A stretch of DNA of 64,000 bases from Cryphonectria parasitica EP155 (GCF_011745365.1 NW_024468912.1:620001-684000), one strand, 5' to 3'; shown: positions 12,177 through 24,716, counted from the stretch's first letter. Made by a program: numbers and translations. Notes: generated by a model from the letters alone, not told the origin.

Positions 12177-13958
12177 ATGTTGTCCTTTCTTCAAAAGACC
12201 TGGCAGTTCTTGGTGCTCAACAATGATACTTGCTCCATTCTAGCACAAAAAGAGACCACCAACGGCCGACCAGCCGAGGAGAGCAAACACGTCCAGCAAA
12301 AAGCAGCAGTCAAGCTGGACATCATCATCGTCGGGGCCGGAATAAGCGGGCTCGCAACAGCAATCTCGTCGGCTCTGTCGGGACACAATGTCACCGTGTT
12401 TGAGTCTGCCAAGGAACTCCTTGAGGTATGTTCGTTATTGCATTTCATTCATCTCCTCTCTCAAGATTCAGAAGAGAGAAACAGAAGGCTCACCACATGT
12501 ATATGAAAAAAAACCACCAGGTCGGTGCAGGTCTCCAAGTAACGCCCAACTCAACACGCATACTGCAAAAATGGGGCCTGGCAGACCGTCTCTGGAAGTC
12601 AGCCGCAGAGCCAACGTCCTTGACCGTCCACCGGTACTCTGGCAAGGTTCTCGCCCACGAGGACCACTTCGACCGCAACATGCGCGCCAAGTACGACGCC
12701 CCCTTCCTCGACATGCACCGCGTCGACATGCAGCGCGCCCTCGTCAGCCGGGCCGAGGAGCTGGGCGTGCAGTTCCGCCTCGGGGAGCCCATCAGCACGG
12801 TGGACTTTGACGCCGCCGAGGTGACGACCAAGAGCGGCACACGGGCCCGCGGGGATGTTGTTGTCGCCGCGGACGGGGTCTGGTCGCGGTGCCAGGCATA
12901 TTTCCTCGGTGGCGAGGCGGAGGAGCGCAGGCCTCTGCCGACGGGGGACCTGGCGTACCGGTTGATGCTGAGCCTGGATGATGCCGAGGGGGACGAGGAG
13001 CTGCAGCGCTGGATCCGTGAGCCTACCGTGCACTTTTGGATCGGGCCTGGGGCGCATGCTGTGGGGTACTCGATGCGGGCGGGCCAGCTGTATAACCTTG
13101 TGCTGCTGGTGCCGGATGATCTGCCTGAGGGGGTGAGCAAGCAGAAGGGTAGTCTGGAGGAGATGAAGGCGCTGTTTAAGGAGTGGGACCCGATTCTGAA
13201 GAGGTTTCTGGAAAAGGTCGACACGGTGGAGAAGTGGCGGTTGATGCACAGTGAGTTACGATTCTTACCCATGAACTCTCTCGACACAATAACTCGATGG
13301 CTCGAATGGAGGGCTGATACAATCATGTTTCATGATCTTAGGAGAGGCGCTTCCGTCGTGGGTGAACGACAAGGGAAACTTTGCTTTTGTGTAAGTCTCT
13401 TGCTTGATCATTCATTTGGGATAGGAGAAACGAAGAAAACACAAGCCAGATGCTAATTTACGATACATAGGGGCGATTCGTGTCACCCAATGCTGCCATA
13501 TTTAGCACAAGGAGCCAACTCTGCAGTGGAAGACGGTGCAGTCCTGGGCCAACTACTGGGGCATATTCAGTCCAAGGATCAAATACCTAAGGCTTTGAAG
13601 ATGTATGAGAAGCTCAGAAAAGTACGAGGCGAGGCTATTGTTCGGGAGACGTTCAAACAGGTAATTTTATTTCTTCCTTTCCATTCGTCCTCGTTATTGA
13701 CTTCAGGGTGATTGTTTTCTTGTGGTGTTTACTCTTGCTGACGACCAACATTTCTTCCCTTTCAAAAAGCGACATGACTTCCACATGCTTGATGGTCCAG
13801 AACAAGAGGAACGGGATGCCTTATTCCTCTCAATGCTGGGCAAGGAGCTCAAGGGTCCGTTCCCCAGCAGGTGGACATGCCCAGAGGTCCAGCCATGGTT
13901 ATATGGTTACGACGCATCCAGAGAAGTGGAAGAGGCGGTGCGATGTGATCCCTTCTGA
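12177..13958 (+). CDS. FAD-dependent monooxygenase, salicylate-hydroxylase type
   Basis: Exons 12177-12425, 12521-13250, 13342-13390, 13471-13660 and 13770-13958 give 468 residues with all phases closing. The N-terminal Rossmann motif is IIIVGAGISGLATA, with the ribose-binding Glu in VTVFES. The DG motif is VVVAADGVWSRCQ. The GD motif FVGDSCHPMLPYLAQGAN spans exons 3-4 and binds the flavin pyrophosphate. This arrangement is that of group A aromatic hydroxylases (salicylate, 6-hydroxynicotinate and related), which use NAD(P)H and O2 to hydroxylate an aromatic ring. It is convergent with a quercetinase-like cupin gene 320 bp away, which fits a shared role in aromatic catabolism. The 49-nt exon 3 is easily missed by automated models. 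Confidence 0.92.
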
Positions 13959-14278
13959 TATTGATAGAATTGTATGAAAAAATATATAATTCTGCAAGTG
14001 TTGGGCTCATCCAATATTACGTTGACCATGTCATGTGCGAATTTGAGTATTGTCTCTTGCCTTTTTCCCATGTACTTTTCTGATGACACTTGCTATTTAC
14101 TCTTATTCATGCAGCGCTTCTAAAACATTGTCCTTTTCAGACCTTTGATCGTACTGTAGGTGTGTTAATTTTATAATCATTCAACTTTCTACTGCATCAT
14201 AGGCTGAGAACGCTTGAGGGTAATGTCTTTACACTCCAAATTCAACCTTGTACATATGATAACTTCATTGTCAACACA
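13959..14278. other. Shared 3' region between convergent genes
   Basis: This 320-bp AT-rich spacer lies between the monooxygenase stop and the cupin stop. No gene is seen. Confidence 0.5.
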
Positions 14279-15458
14279 CTATAGGTCGTTCAGAGTTATG
14301 CCCACCTCAGAACATGCTTCCTGCAACCTGGCAGCATCAAAGGCAGCCGCCTCGTCCGGCAGCACCACGCCGGCGCAGTCAACCCCAGCCAGCCTCACGA
14401 CCTCCTCCAGACCCTTCCCGTTGGTGAAGGTGATGGCACGAACATAGCGACTCCCAAAGTCCAAAACAAACGCCTGGCCCGCCGGCACCAGCAGCGTCTG
14501 ACCCTCTCTGACCTCACTCCACGCCTCCTCGCCCCGCAGCCGCACCTTGAGAATGCCCTCCTGCACGCAGAAGCAGTGGTCTACACTCTGAAACGTGATC
14601 CACCTCTCCGCCAGCCACGACCTGCCATAGGCGCTCGAAGACTCCAGGCTCGTGATGGCGAACCGCCCCGCGGTGTGGCGCGCATAGATGAACGGCCGCG
14701 ACATGACGCCCCCCAGAATCTGTCGCGGGCCCGTGTTGGCGCGCAGGAAATAGGGTGTCAGGGCTTCCTCGGGCAGGGCGGTCTCGGAGGCGAGCCAGTC
14801 GCTCACCTCGGCGGGCTGGTGGTCGCGGACAAAGTGGACGTCGAAGCGGTCGCGGGCGGCCATGACTTTGGGGATGATGTGGGCTTTGAGGTCGCGGGTG
14901 TCGGACTCGGGAACGAGGAGGCCGCTGTAGGAGTCGGCGACGTAGCGGAAGAAGTCGACCCAGTCGCCAGGAGCGACGAGACCTAGCTGTTCAGTGTGGG
15001 GGCCGAGCATCTCTGGGTTGTGTATGATTTTCTGGTTGTAGAATAATTCATGTCAGTATTCGAATACATGTGTGTGTGTGTATACAGAGCTCATATGAGA
15101 AGTTTATAATTCCAGAATTAAAAATACATATCAACAACTTTTGGGCATAACTCACAGGGGGGACATAAGCAAAATCTCCAGGCCCCATGATCCTACACTT
15201 GTCGCCACTCCACAGCTTCAGAAACCCCTTGGTTGGGAGGAAGACATCATGGGCCTCGGCGTGCCAGTGGAAGCCCGGCGCATCAGACAGCACGGCGCCG
15301 CTCGAGAAGACGGCGATGCCGCCCTGAGTCTGTTTGGAGGAGGCGAGGATGCGGAAGACGCCCTTACTGCCGGGGATGGTGATGCGTTCGCCTTCGAGCT
15401 GGTCGATGATGTAGGCCGACCGTTTGTCGGGAGGCGTGCTGAGGACGGGGACGCTCAT
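14279..15458 (-). CDS. Quercetin 2,3-dioxygenase-like bicupin
   Basis: Exons 15458-15156 and 15031-14279 (minus strand) give 351 residues, close to the ~350 of Aspergillus quercetinase. The ATG at 15458 (MSVPVLSTPP) was preferred to an in-frame ATG 18 codons upstream. The donor is GTGAGT and the branch site TACTGAC. Cupin 1 carries H64-W-H66 then D71 at the usual Glu position, with KIIHN supplying His105. Cupin 2 (residues ~210-290) keeps the fold but lacks the HxH ligands, as in family members with one metal site. Expected reaction: metal-dependent oxygenolytic opening of a flavonol C ring, releasing CO and a depside. An oxygenase acting on another aromatic or diketone substrate is also possible. 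No signal peptide is seen, unlike secreted Aspergillus quercetinase. Confidence 0.82.
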
Positions 15459-16953
15459 TGTTATTGAGAAGTGGATCAAGTTTGATAAATGAGTATTGTA
15501 CTTGGTGAACAAAGGATAACACTCTGGTGTTAATGTCCTTCAAGTTTGCTTCCAGGTTATGTTTTGTCCTTGTCTCGGCCTGGTCAGGAATGCTCGCTGC
15601 TGGTCCCTCCACGAATAAATAAAGAACAAGCACTATCTCATAAGTTAAGTTCAACCCCTCGCGTCACAGACACGACCATCCACCCAGCTACACTTTCTAT
15701 GTGGGGGACTCTGATGGTACGACCCCAGGACCAGGTTTTGGCATACATAATTTGATATTGCACCCGTGGACATGTCGTTAGTGTTGTGGGGACCAGAGTC
15801 CGTTCCCGGCTTTTCCGAAGACAAGATATCGCGGGGTTGGTCGGTGTCACTTCTGGGCAGGGAATAATAAACCTGGGGGAGCGTGGACTTGTCATGGAGG
15901 TCTGGACTCTACTGAGGAGGAGGAGACGTAGGGTAAAAGCCAAAGTTTGGGAACATTCAGATCCATCGTCTTTAATGTTTCCATGACCTGGTCGTTCTCA
16001 TTCCCTTCTTCTTTTCTTCTTTTCCCCTTCTTTTCCGTCCTCCATTTTTTTTTTCCTGTGGATTACTTGTTCACCTGTATTCTCTTGGGAAATTTCAGAG
16101 CATGAGAATGTACAATGTGACATGTGAGCATAACTACTGTATTCTAAATATGATAGCAATCAAGTCGATAGCAATTGATCATAGCTTGTCGTTCGTACTT
16201 TACTGGCAATACAATCAATCTACTATGGTACTGCTTAGTCCACAGGGCGTTGTGGTGCTCTGCGGGGTTCCCTATAGGCCATCGTGAGAGCGCCCTACCA
16301 TAGTTACTGTACAGCGTAGGTAGGCAGCTCAGCACCGGGAACTCTCCCCCCCCCTTGAGTCGATGCCCTGGCGCTGTGGCTTGACTGGCGTGCATTAGAC
16401 CCCACTAACGAACCCCACGCTTACAGGTGGCACAGCATGCACGGCTCACTCTGGCGCACTACCACACCATGTTTAGTGTCCGCTAGTCCCAGGCGTGCGT
16501 GGCAAGGGGAATTGCGCATCGGCAAGGCGGAGGTTTTGGTCGAGCCTGAAAGAGCGAGCCCAATTTGAGCCTCACCTCAAAACTCGCCCTCACTGTTTCG
16601 CTCACGCACGCAGCCAACCCATCTTGGAACCCCTACCCACTCCATAAAATTGACTAATGCTCTCAAAACGTGCCTGTTAGGTGCTCCACATGTCACCAAC
16701 CCACGTGCACAGCCTCGTATGTAACCCAGACGACGACCTTCATAGGCCGTGACAAGGACGGACCAGACGAGGAAAAAGAAGAAGAAGGCTACGGCAGAGG
16801 TCAACACTTTCGCAATTGAGTAACGAGTGAAGAAGGGCTGGATGCAGCTCGTCAACCAGCCCAGATTCTATCTTTGCTGACCAACAACACGTCCAAACCC
16901 ACAAAACCCCCCCAGCACCATCGCCGAGCTGCACCTCATAATCAACATTCATC
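15459..16953. other. Intergenic between the cupin and Zn(II)2Cys6 regulator genes
   Basis: This 1.5-kb divergent promoter region has T/C-rich patches (15990-16060) and a GC-rich patch (16250-16560). No coding frame is supported. Being between a catabolic enzyme and a regulator, it is where shared control sites would be expected; none could be named by eye. Confidence 0.5.
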
Positions 16954-19900
16954 ATGAGCCAGCATCAACAGCAACTGCCCCAGCCACCACAGCCACCACC
17001 ACCACCACCACAATCCTCCTCCTCCCCCTCCTCAACACTTACCCACACTCAGAATTCAGGCCACAAGGTTCGCAGGCCAAGGGCAGCCAGAGCATGCAAC
17101 CTCTGCCGCCTCAAGAAGAATAAATGTGATGAGCTGTATCCTTGTACTTACTGCAGGAGTATGTCATGTCGCCTTTAGTCTTGTCCTATTTTTCCCTTAT
17201 CCTTACACCCATGATGGCAGGCGGCAAGAGACTGTGTGCTGATGATCCTTCTTCATGGTTTGCTACCATACAGACCGCAAGGTTGACTGCGTCTATCAGG
17301 GGCAGGATGTGACGAGAGGCCGGTTTACTCCAGAGTATGTTCTTGTTGATTTTTTTTTTTGATTTTTTTCCCCTTCCCTTTCCCTAGCCCTCATGGCTCC
17401 TACTCTTCCTCCTTCTGACCGTTCCATGAGTGCAGATACGTCAAGAGTCTCGAGGAGCAGGTCCGCCAGCTCTCAGCCGCCGTCGAGGCACAAAAGACCG
17501 AGGCCGGCAGCCGCACCACTGCTGCTGACCGCTCCTCGCCCGCCCTGTCAGGCCTGGTAAATGTCCGCTCCGCCTCCCAGGGCTCACCGGCCACGGAGGG
17601 GGGCCTACCCTCCTCGCCCATGCGGTCACGCCCCGGGGCCCCAGCCAGCCAGGAGGTCACCGCCATCAACAAGCACACCCGCAATGTCGAGTTCTACGGC
17701 AGCTCCTCCTCCGTCGCCCTCCTCTCGCAGCTCCAGAGAGACGGCACGCGGCATCCTCGCGACGCCGACGCCACGAGCGATGAGCACTGCGAGTCTGACG
17801 CCGCCGCCGCCGTGCTGCTCTCGAGCCTTCACAACCCAGGCTTCTCCCCGTCCGAGGTTGACACGGGCGGGGCGGCCGTTACTCCCGAGACCGGCATCGA
17901 GAAGCAGGTGTCCGTCGTCGAGTCCACCCACTATCGCCAGTGCAGCGTCTTTTTGCACAACTTCTTCTCGTCTATTCACTACATCCATCCCATCCTTGAC
18001 AAGACTTCTTTCCTCGAGCGGTGCGAGGTGTTGTGGTCCGGCGACGAGGCCGCCATTCAGCAGCAGGCCAGCTTTGTGCCGCTGTACTACGCCGTGCTGT
18101 CCCTCGGCGCCCTCGTGGGATATCGGGATGCCGAGCCTATAGGCGGCATCAGCAATCAGCAGTGGAGCAGGAAGTTCTTCATTGAGGCTAGGTCACGGTT
18201 CACCTCGCTGGAGATTGTGACAGATTTGGAGATGGTCCAGTCTCAGTTTTTCTTGGTACGTTTATCAATGTTATTGCTTCTCTTCCTCCTTTTTCTCCCC
18301 TACATCAAATTTTTTTCGGCTCGGTTGGCTGATTTTGTCATGTGTTCTCATATAGGCCAAGGTCTGCCAGAATGAACTCAATTCACATTGTGAGTCCATG
18401 TCCTCGTTCTTCTTGCTAACCAACCGCTTCTCCCTCTGTACTTGGCTTACATTGTTCGGGGTAGGGTCATACTTTTTCACCGGCCTTGCCGGGCGGACAG
18501 CAGTAGCCATGGGCATCAACCGTCAGCCAGGTCCACATTCCAAAAAGAGTGCCGCCCTGATCAAAGCTGAAGCCAGAACATGGTGGTGAGTCGGCTCTTC
18601 TCTTCGCTTCATGGATTGTGGAATCAATGCTGACAAGTGGAAAATCAAACCAACAAACCATCACAGGGCTCTATACTCATTAGAAGAGCAAGTCTTCTTT
18701 CTCTCGTTCTCTCTTTTCACAATGTGTCCCTTGTCTCCGTATCCCCTTAGCTGACTCTTTCTGTTCTCTTTGCTTGCAGAGAATTATCCTTCGCAATGGG
18801 CCGCCCCAGTAGTCTAAGCTGCGACGAATACCACAACCGCGAGTTCCCTTACACTGACATATCCGAACTTCCCAACCCCGCCGACCTTGCCCTCCTCGAC
18901 CCTCCGTACTGCGCCATCATCCGCTGCATGGTAGATTTCTCGCGTATCACCCGCCACCTGTGCATCAAAGTTTACCTGACCCAGAACACCACCCCAAGGA
19001 CCATCGAGCTGGCCCAGCAGATCGAGCAGACCCTCGACGAGTGGCTGGCGGGCCTGCCGACGAACATCCGGCCGCTGCAGACCCCGGACCAGTCGATTGT
19101 GAATAGCAGCAAGGAACCGATCTGGATGAAGCGGCAGAAGCTTGTTCTATATATACGTGCGTTTGTCCTCATTGCTGTGGTCTAGTTGCCCCCCCGAGGA
19201 ATTCTGACTGACTGATTAACGTTACTTGGCAGGCTACCTGAACCTGAGAATCCTGACTTTCGGCTCCATACTTCTCACCTCTACCTATGCAGAAAGGTCT
19301 CACATACCAGGGTCGTACGAAGTCATCCAAAAGGGCCTCGACGCAGCCAAGAAGACCATCGAGACCATTCACGAGACATACAAATATCACGAATTCTTCC
19401 GCACATGGTCAGTCCCCTCATGCTATTCATCCTATCCTCCACTAGAAATGATCAACCCGCCCAGTACGTGCTGACATCCTTTTCTCCTTTTCCCACAACA
19501 CAAAAGGTTCTACAACACAACCTACACCATCTTCGCCGCCTCCATCATCCTCGTCTATATCAACCAGGAGGCCTCCGAGGTAGAGATGCAACACCTCCTC
19601 CAGCACGTCACCATGGCCATCGAGGTCCTTCAGACCATGGCAGACGAGTGCGTCGTCGCCGGCCAGTCCGCCAAGTTCCTCCAAAAGGCCCTCGACCGCG
19701 CCGCCGCCGCCCGCCACCAGAGAGACTCGGAACGACTCGCAGGCACACTCATGTCCATGGCGAGCGGCGGGACCGCGCACCCTCACCCTCACCCTCATCA
19801 CCACCCCGGGATGGGCCAGCACCATCTTAGTAGCAGCGCACCCGACCATGTTTCGGGAGTCGGCGGCGGGGCAATATCGGCGTTAACGCCTGCGGACTCG

Positions 19901-20140
19901 GATCATGGGCTGGGTGGTGGTGGTGGTGGAGGAGGAGGAGGAGGAGGAGGAGGAGGAGGAGGAGGGGAGGGGGGTGGCGGGGTGGGCGCACCCTGGATGG
20001 ACCAGGAGATGGGATTCCACTGGATGCATTGCTGGGCGCCAGTCAACCTTTTGGACAATGAGATGTTGGATTTTGACATGAACATGCCGTTCATGGGGTT
20101 TAACGGAGGGGATGTAGGTCCGGGACCCCGGCCTGGATGA
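16954..20140 (+). CDS. Zn(II)2Cys6 transcription factor with fungal-specific TF domain
   Basis: Nine exons: 16954-17158, 17274-17334, 17436-18255, 18356-18389, 18465-18585, 18667-18687, 18780-19156, 19233-19407, 19507-20140; 815 residues. A Gln/Pro-rich leader precedes the binuclear zinc cluster with perfect spacing C48-x2-C51-x6-C58-x5-C64-x2-C67-x6-C74, split by intron 1. A short coiled coil follows (VKSLEEQVRQL). The middle-homology domain runs from about residue 250 (FLHNFFSSIHYIHPILDKTSFL) through TGLAGRTAVAMGINR and WWALYSLEEELSFAMGRPSSL to DEYHNREFP. Intron 6 must use a GC-AAGT donor (18688-18779) to keep this conserved segment in phase. The C-terminal part has an uninterrupted run of about 18 Gly. 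It is a nuclear DNA-binding regulator, probably pathway-specific; its target may be the adjacent enzymes (inference). Confidence 0.9.
19915..19979 (+). repeat. GGT/GGA-rich tract encoding polyglycine
   Basis: A purine-rich repeat (GGTGGTGGTGGAGGAGGA...) within the last exon of the zinc-cluster regulator encodes a Gly run broken once by Glu. It is probably length-variable between isolates. Confidence 0.8.
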
Positions 20141-21063
20141 GGAGAGAGGGAGGTACTAGAAACAGGACAAGGAACAGGACAAGGAACTGCCATGGCAATC
20201 TGGCAGCGGATTTGCTCGATTCTTCATTTTGGGCCTCTTTAGCAGCTGCATCGTCGTGGCAATAACGACGATATAGACGACAGAGCTTGCATATGATCCG
20301 ACATCTCACCGTCATCCTCCCGTCAATTTTTTCTTGTTCTCCTGGATCATGAAATCCAGCCAAGACGATGCCCTCGTCATGAATCTCAGCCCCAATGATT
20401 CCTCCTTGCCGCACATCGTGGCTTATCCTCCTTGGAACGCTTGCGCGCTTCGTTTCTCCACAGAAGTCCAAGACCTACTACCTACCTATGCCTTCAAGCC
20501 ACTTACAGCCTCAAGCGCGCGCACACAGACACACACCAGCAGCAGGAGCCGATCTCGACACTTTTTTTCAGCTCCAACAGGGGGAGATCGACGCCATAGC
20601 TGATTACACCCGCCACCTTAAATTCGTGTGGCTAGGCCACATGGTACATGTGTGTGTGGGGCACCGACTTGACCTGACTTGGGGCTTGCAGGACGGGATC
20701 CTTCTCCGTTGGTGACAAGCGCACAGAAGCGAAAGCGTGCATCCAATCGGACCACGGATCGATCGACCAAATATGGCTGTCCAGTTTGACCAAATAAGAA
20801 CGCCATGCAGCTGGGAGGGATATTGCGTGTGCATGATTAGCAGACTTGTCAGCGGGTACAGCCCACCGATCAGGAAGCACCATGAAGATGCGGCTGAACC
20901 CTCCTTCAGGCATGGGGTCCTGGGTCCGTCTATATCAGGCTATGATATACTCAAGAGCCATCAGGCTCTGCGCTCTATATTTTTCTGTTTCTCATTATCT
21001 TTTCCCCTCTAATTCACAGAGCAAGTTTCTCAAGGACTTATTGTCTCCCAGCCCAGCCAAGTC
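20141..21063. other. Intergenic between the regulator and a CorA-like gene
   Basis: No coding frame is supported; frames of 60-120 codons on both strands overlap each other and look random. Confidence 0.5.
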
Positions 21064-22911
21064 ATGTCTCATCCACTACATGAAATTCCCCTCAAGAAGC
21101 GTGCGACGTTCCTCGAGAGCGTCAAGGACCAGATCGATGGCAACTTGCTCCTCCCCCACACGGTCGAGTCGGGGGACGCATACTACATAGGCGAGGTCTA
21201 TGATCAAGGACCCCCGGGCTGCGCGCAGGAATGGGAGATTGACAGGTATACATTGAGGCCCAGATATTTGTCTCGGTCGGTATCTGTGCTGACGCGCCCT
21301 CTCCAGGAGACAATACCCATATCTGCAGCATATCAAGGCGATCGCGAACTCTTGGACTTCACTAGGGTATCTGGCGGACTGGATGGAGGTCACGACTGCG
21401 CCTGTGAAATGGAACCTGATCAAGACGCAAGAGGTTTTGGTTCGCGCCGAGAGAGCCAAGCGGACGCACATCGCGGTTCTGGACTTCGATATGAGCGGGA
21501 CAGCAGCTGATCCAGTGACAGTCCATCCCGTGGAGAGCACGGCCAGGCTGAGGACAGCACTCAAGGAAGGCCCTCCGCCGAGCGATAGGAGCAGGCTGTT
21601 CGTTGTTGAGGATCTGTCACGGGACGTCATTGAGCTGCTCGGCAACGAGTTAGACATTGACCCCCATTTTTTCAGAGGTCACATCAGTGACTATTCGTGG
21701 TTTAACACACGTGACAAGTGGGTTGAGATTCCGGAACTACCATCGATCGCCCATAGCCGGAACTACTTCACACTGAAGTGGATGCAACCACGGCGGTTTG
21801 AGAACAAGGAGGCGTTGACGGGAGCGAGGACAGAAGCTGGGCGGTTCAACGTTCTGCGGAGACTGGACGACGACAAAAACCAGAAGGATGAGCTTGATGG
21901 CAAGGGAACGTGCTTTGCTTGCGTGCGCAGCAAAGCTTCGTTCTGGTTCAGCCCTGCCGAGCCTGGCAGCACGGGGCCCGTTGGTTCGTGGCCCTTACAA
22001 ACTCGTCTCCTCCTTGAGAGCAACCTCATAGGTTGTCGTGTGCCGTTGTTACTGACTCTGCGCCTACAGGTGTACTGTTAATTGACCCGTCTATCAAACA
22101 GGGCGCTCCATTGTGGGCAGTGAACCGTCGGTATGACAGGGCGCCTTCAAACAGGAGCAGGGCCTCGCATGAGCCACCTCCGACAGACCTCTTTGACAAA
22201 GTGGTATACTGGACCCAGCGCATGTCAAAGGAGCAGATCGCATCCATCCGAGAAAATCCCAAGGTCATGGTGCACCGGATGCTCCAGATCATCTGTGGTG
22301 ACTGGCTGACACTCTGCGACGCTTACATCCCGACGCGGCTCGCACAAGTCGACTGGGAGTTTCAGAATCCGGACTTCAGCGCCTATAAGAAAGGCAGCGA
22401 GGCGTCTCTGGCCATCAAGGCATCGCTGGCCAAGGTGTTCCCGTGGCGACGCTGGATCCCAGGATACAAGACCATGGTGACGGAAGCGATGGCTGCGGTG
22501 TTTTCCGACGAGAATCCAACCCCGAGACACGACTGTATTCAAGACCTCCGTCGCGACTTCAAGGCCGTCGAGGCGAGCATCGATACCCTGCAGCAGCGCA
22601 TCGATAATATTCAGAGCGTGGCGATGGCGTCAATTAATATCGAAGACAGCCGCCAGGCCATGATGCAGAATCAGTACTTTGGGCGCCTGGCATATCTGGC
22701 CGCCATCTTTGCGCCGCTGTCGTTTGTGTCCAGTCTATTTAGCATGAGCGGCGACCTGTCTGGAATCAAAGGCACCGTGTGGCTTTACTTTTGCGTTGCG
22801 GTGCCGCTGAGTTTGTTGGGACTGCTTCTGGTGGACTGGGCAAGGGCAAAGAAGGTGATGAGGCGAAGCCCTGACGTGCTTCAGAAAGTAAAAGCAGGTT
22901 TTGGGCGATAG
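21064..22911 (+). CDS. CorA-like two-TM membrane protein (GMN motif lost)
   Basis: Exons 21064-21245, 21307-21983 and 22070-22911 give 566 residues. Intron 1 is only 61 nt. Intron 2 uses a GTTCGT donor and an ACTGAC branch site. The N-terminal two thirds are soluble and charged (RRQYPYLQHIKAIANSW, RLFVVEDLSRDVIELLG), as in the fungal CorA-like family. Near the C-terminus are the long stalk-like helix (DTLQQRIDNIQSVAMASINIEDSRQA) and two membrane helices: ~495-515 (LAYLAAIFAPLSFVSSLF) and ~525-545 (VWLYFCVAVPLSLLGLLLV). The loop after helix 1 reads FSMSGDLSG where true Mg2+ channels have the GMN filter. It belongs to the CorA fold, but Mg2+ transport cannot be assumed. These genes are numerous and often accessory in Sordariomycetes. 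Confidence 0.82.
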
Positions 22912-23342
22912 TAAAAGGAAGAGGAAGGAAGAGAGGAGGGTATGCAAGTACGTTATTTGGGTGGAAAGAATGAGTTACATAAGTACATAATCCAGTTCAT
23001 GGTCCTTGTACTATATAGCCAGTATAGGAGTAAAAAGTACATGGGTGGATCTGATGGCGGGGTATTTGGAGGGGTCCTGACCAACACTAACCTCATTTGG
23101 TCTGCATTGGCCTTATCGATTAGACTCGAGAATGAATGAATGACTCTTTTGCGTGGCCATATACTGGGGCTAAGAGAATTTCCGGAGCCCCAAATCGACT
23201 GACTTGTCTCTTCATGCCAAACCTTCAACCCAAGTCACATCACGGTCAATTGACTCACCGTCATTGCCTGACAAGCTGAGGCATCTAATCCTCTCGTGTC
23301 TGGCTGCTCTATTTCTTTGTATTCGAGTCCATAACAACAGCT
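22912..23342. other. Intergenic: promoter of the chorismate synthase gene
   Basis: No gene is seen in these 431 bp. Confidence 0.5.
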
Positions 23343-24716
23343 ATGTCGACTTTTGGCGAGTATTTCCGGGTCACCACGTATGTTTCCTCTCTTTTCCCGC
23401 TTCTCCCTTTTTCCTCCTTATTCTCTTCTGCCATTTCCGGACTACGTGTTCCTCATCTTGGCCAAATCTGATCATACCATCTTTTCTCCTCCAGCTATGG
23501 TGAATCCCACTGCCGCTCCGTCGGCTGCATCGTCGATGGCTGCCCCCCAGGCATGGCGCTCACCGAAGCCGACATCCAGCCGCAGATGACCCGTCGCCGC
23601 CCAGGCCAATCAGCCATCACAACCCCCCGCAACGAGAAGGACCGCGTACAGATCCAGTCCGGCACCGAGTTTGGTGTGACCCTCGGCACCCCGATCGGCA
23701 TGCTGGTCATGAACGAGGACCAGAGGCCCAAGGACTACGGCAATTCCACCATGGACCTGTACCCGCGTCCCTCCCACGCCGACTGGACCTACCTCGAGAA
23801 GTACGGCGTCAAGGCCTCCTCTGGCGGCGGCCGGAGTAGCGCCCGCGAGACCATTGGCCGTGTGGCCGCTGGTGCCATCGCAGAAAAGTACCTGCGCCTC
23901 GCCTACGGCGTCGAGATCGTCGCCTTCACCACGAGTGTCGGCGCCGAACACCTTTTCCCCCCCTCGGCCGAGCACCCCTCGCCCAGCACGAACCCCGAGT
24001 ACCTCAAGCTGCTGCAAACTATCGACCGCAAGACGGTTGACGCCCACCTTCCCGTGCGGTGTCCCGACGAGGAGGCCTCGCGCAGGATGGAGGAGTACAT
24101 TGCGGGCTTCCGCGACCGAGCCGACAGCATTGGCGGGACCGTGACGTGCGTCATCAAGAACGCACCCACGGGGCTAGGCGAGCCCTGCTTCGACAAGCTC
24201 GAGGCCCTGCTCGCACACGCCATGCTGTCCATCCCAGCAACGAAAGGCTTCGAGATCGGCTCCGGCTTCGGCGGCTGCGAGATCCCGGGCTCGATACACA
24301 ACGACCCTTTTATCGCCGCTGAGACGGCCCAGAGGCTAGAGGAAGAAGAACACAAGACGGGCGCCGACAGGGCCGGCATACCCAGGCCGAAGCTGACGAC
24401 CAAGACCAACTTCAGCGGCGGCATACAGGGCGGCATCACCAACGGCGCCCCCATCTACTTCAGGGTGGGCTTCAAGCCCGCCGCCACCATTGGCCAGGAG
24501 CAGACCACCGCCACCTACGACGGCTCGAGCTCAGGGATCCTGGCCGCCAAGGGCCGCCACGACCCGTGCGTGGTGCCGCGCGCCGTGCCCATCGTTGAGT
24601 CCATGGCCGCACTGGTGCTCATGGACACCGTCCTCGCCCAGCAGGCCAGGAGCACCGCGAGAAGTCTGCTTCCGTCGTTGCAGTCACAAGCTGCCGGAAA
24701 CGGGCAGGCGGCGTAG
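23343..24716 (+). CDS. ARO2: Chorismate synthase
   Basis: Exons 23343-23377 and 23495-24716 give 418 residues. The first exon has just 12 codons ([12 protein letters not shown]), and the intron interrupts the first signature, which reads [21 protein letters not shown] after splicing. Further signatures: [43 protein letters not shown], the FMN-binding [11 protein letters not shown] segment and [23 protein letters not shown]. It converts 5-enolpyruvylshikimate-3-phosphate to chorismate, the last common step to Phe, Tyr, Trp and folate, using reduced FMN. Fungal enzymes are bifunctional and reduce the flavin themselves with NADPH (family knowledge). This is a housekeeping cytosolic enzyme, and its presence marks this part of the window as conserved rather than accessory. 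Confidence 0.97.
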
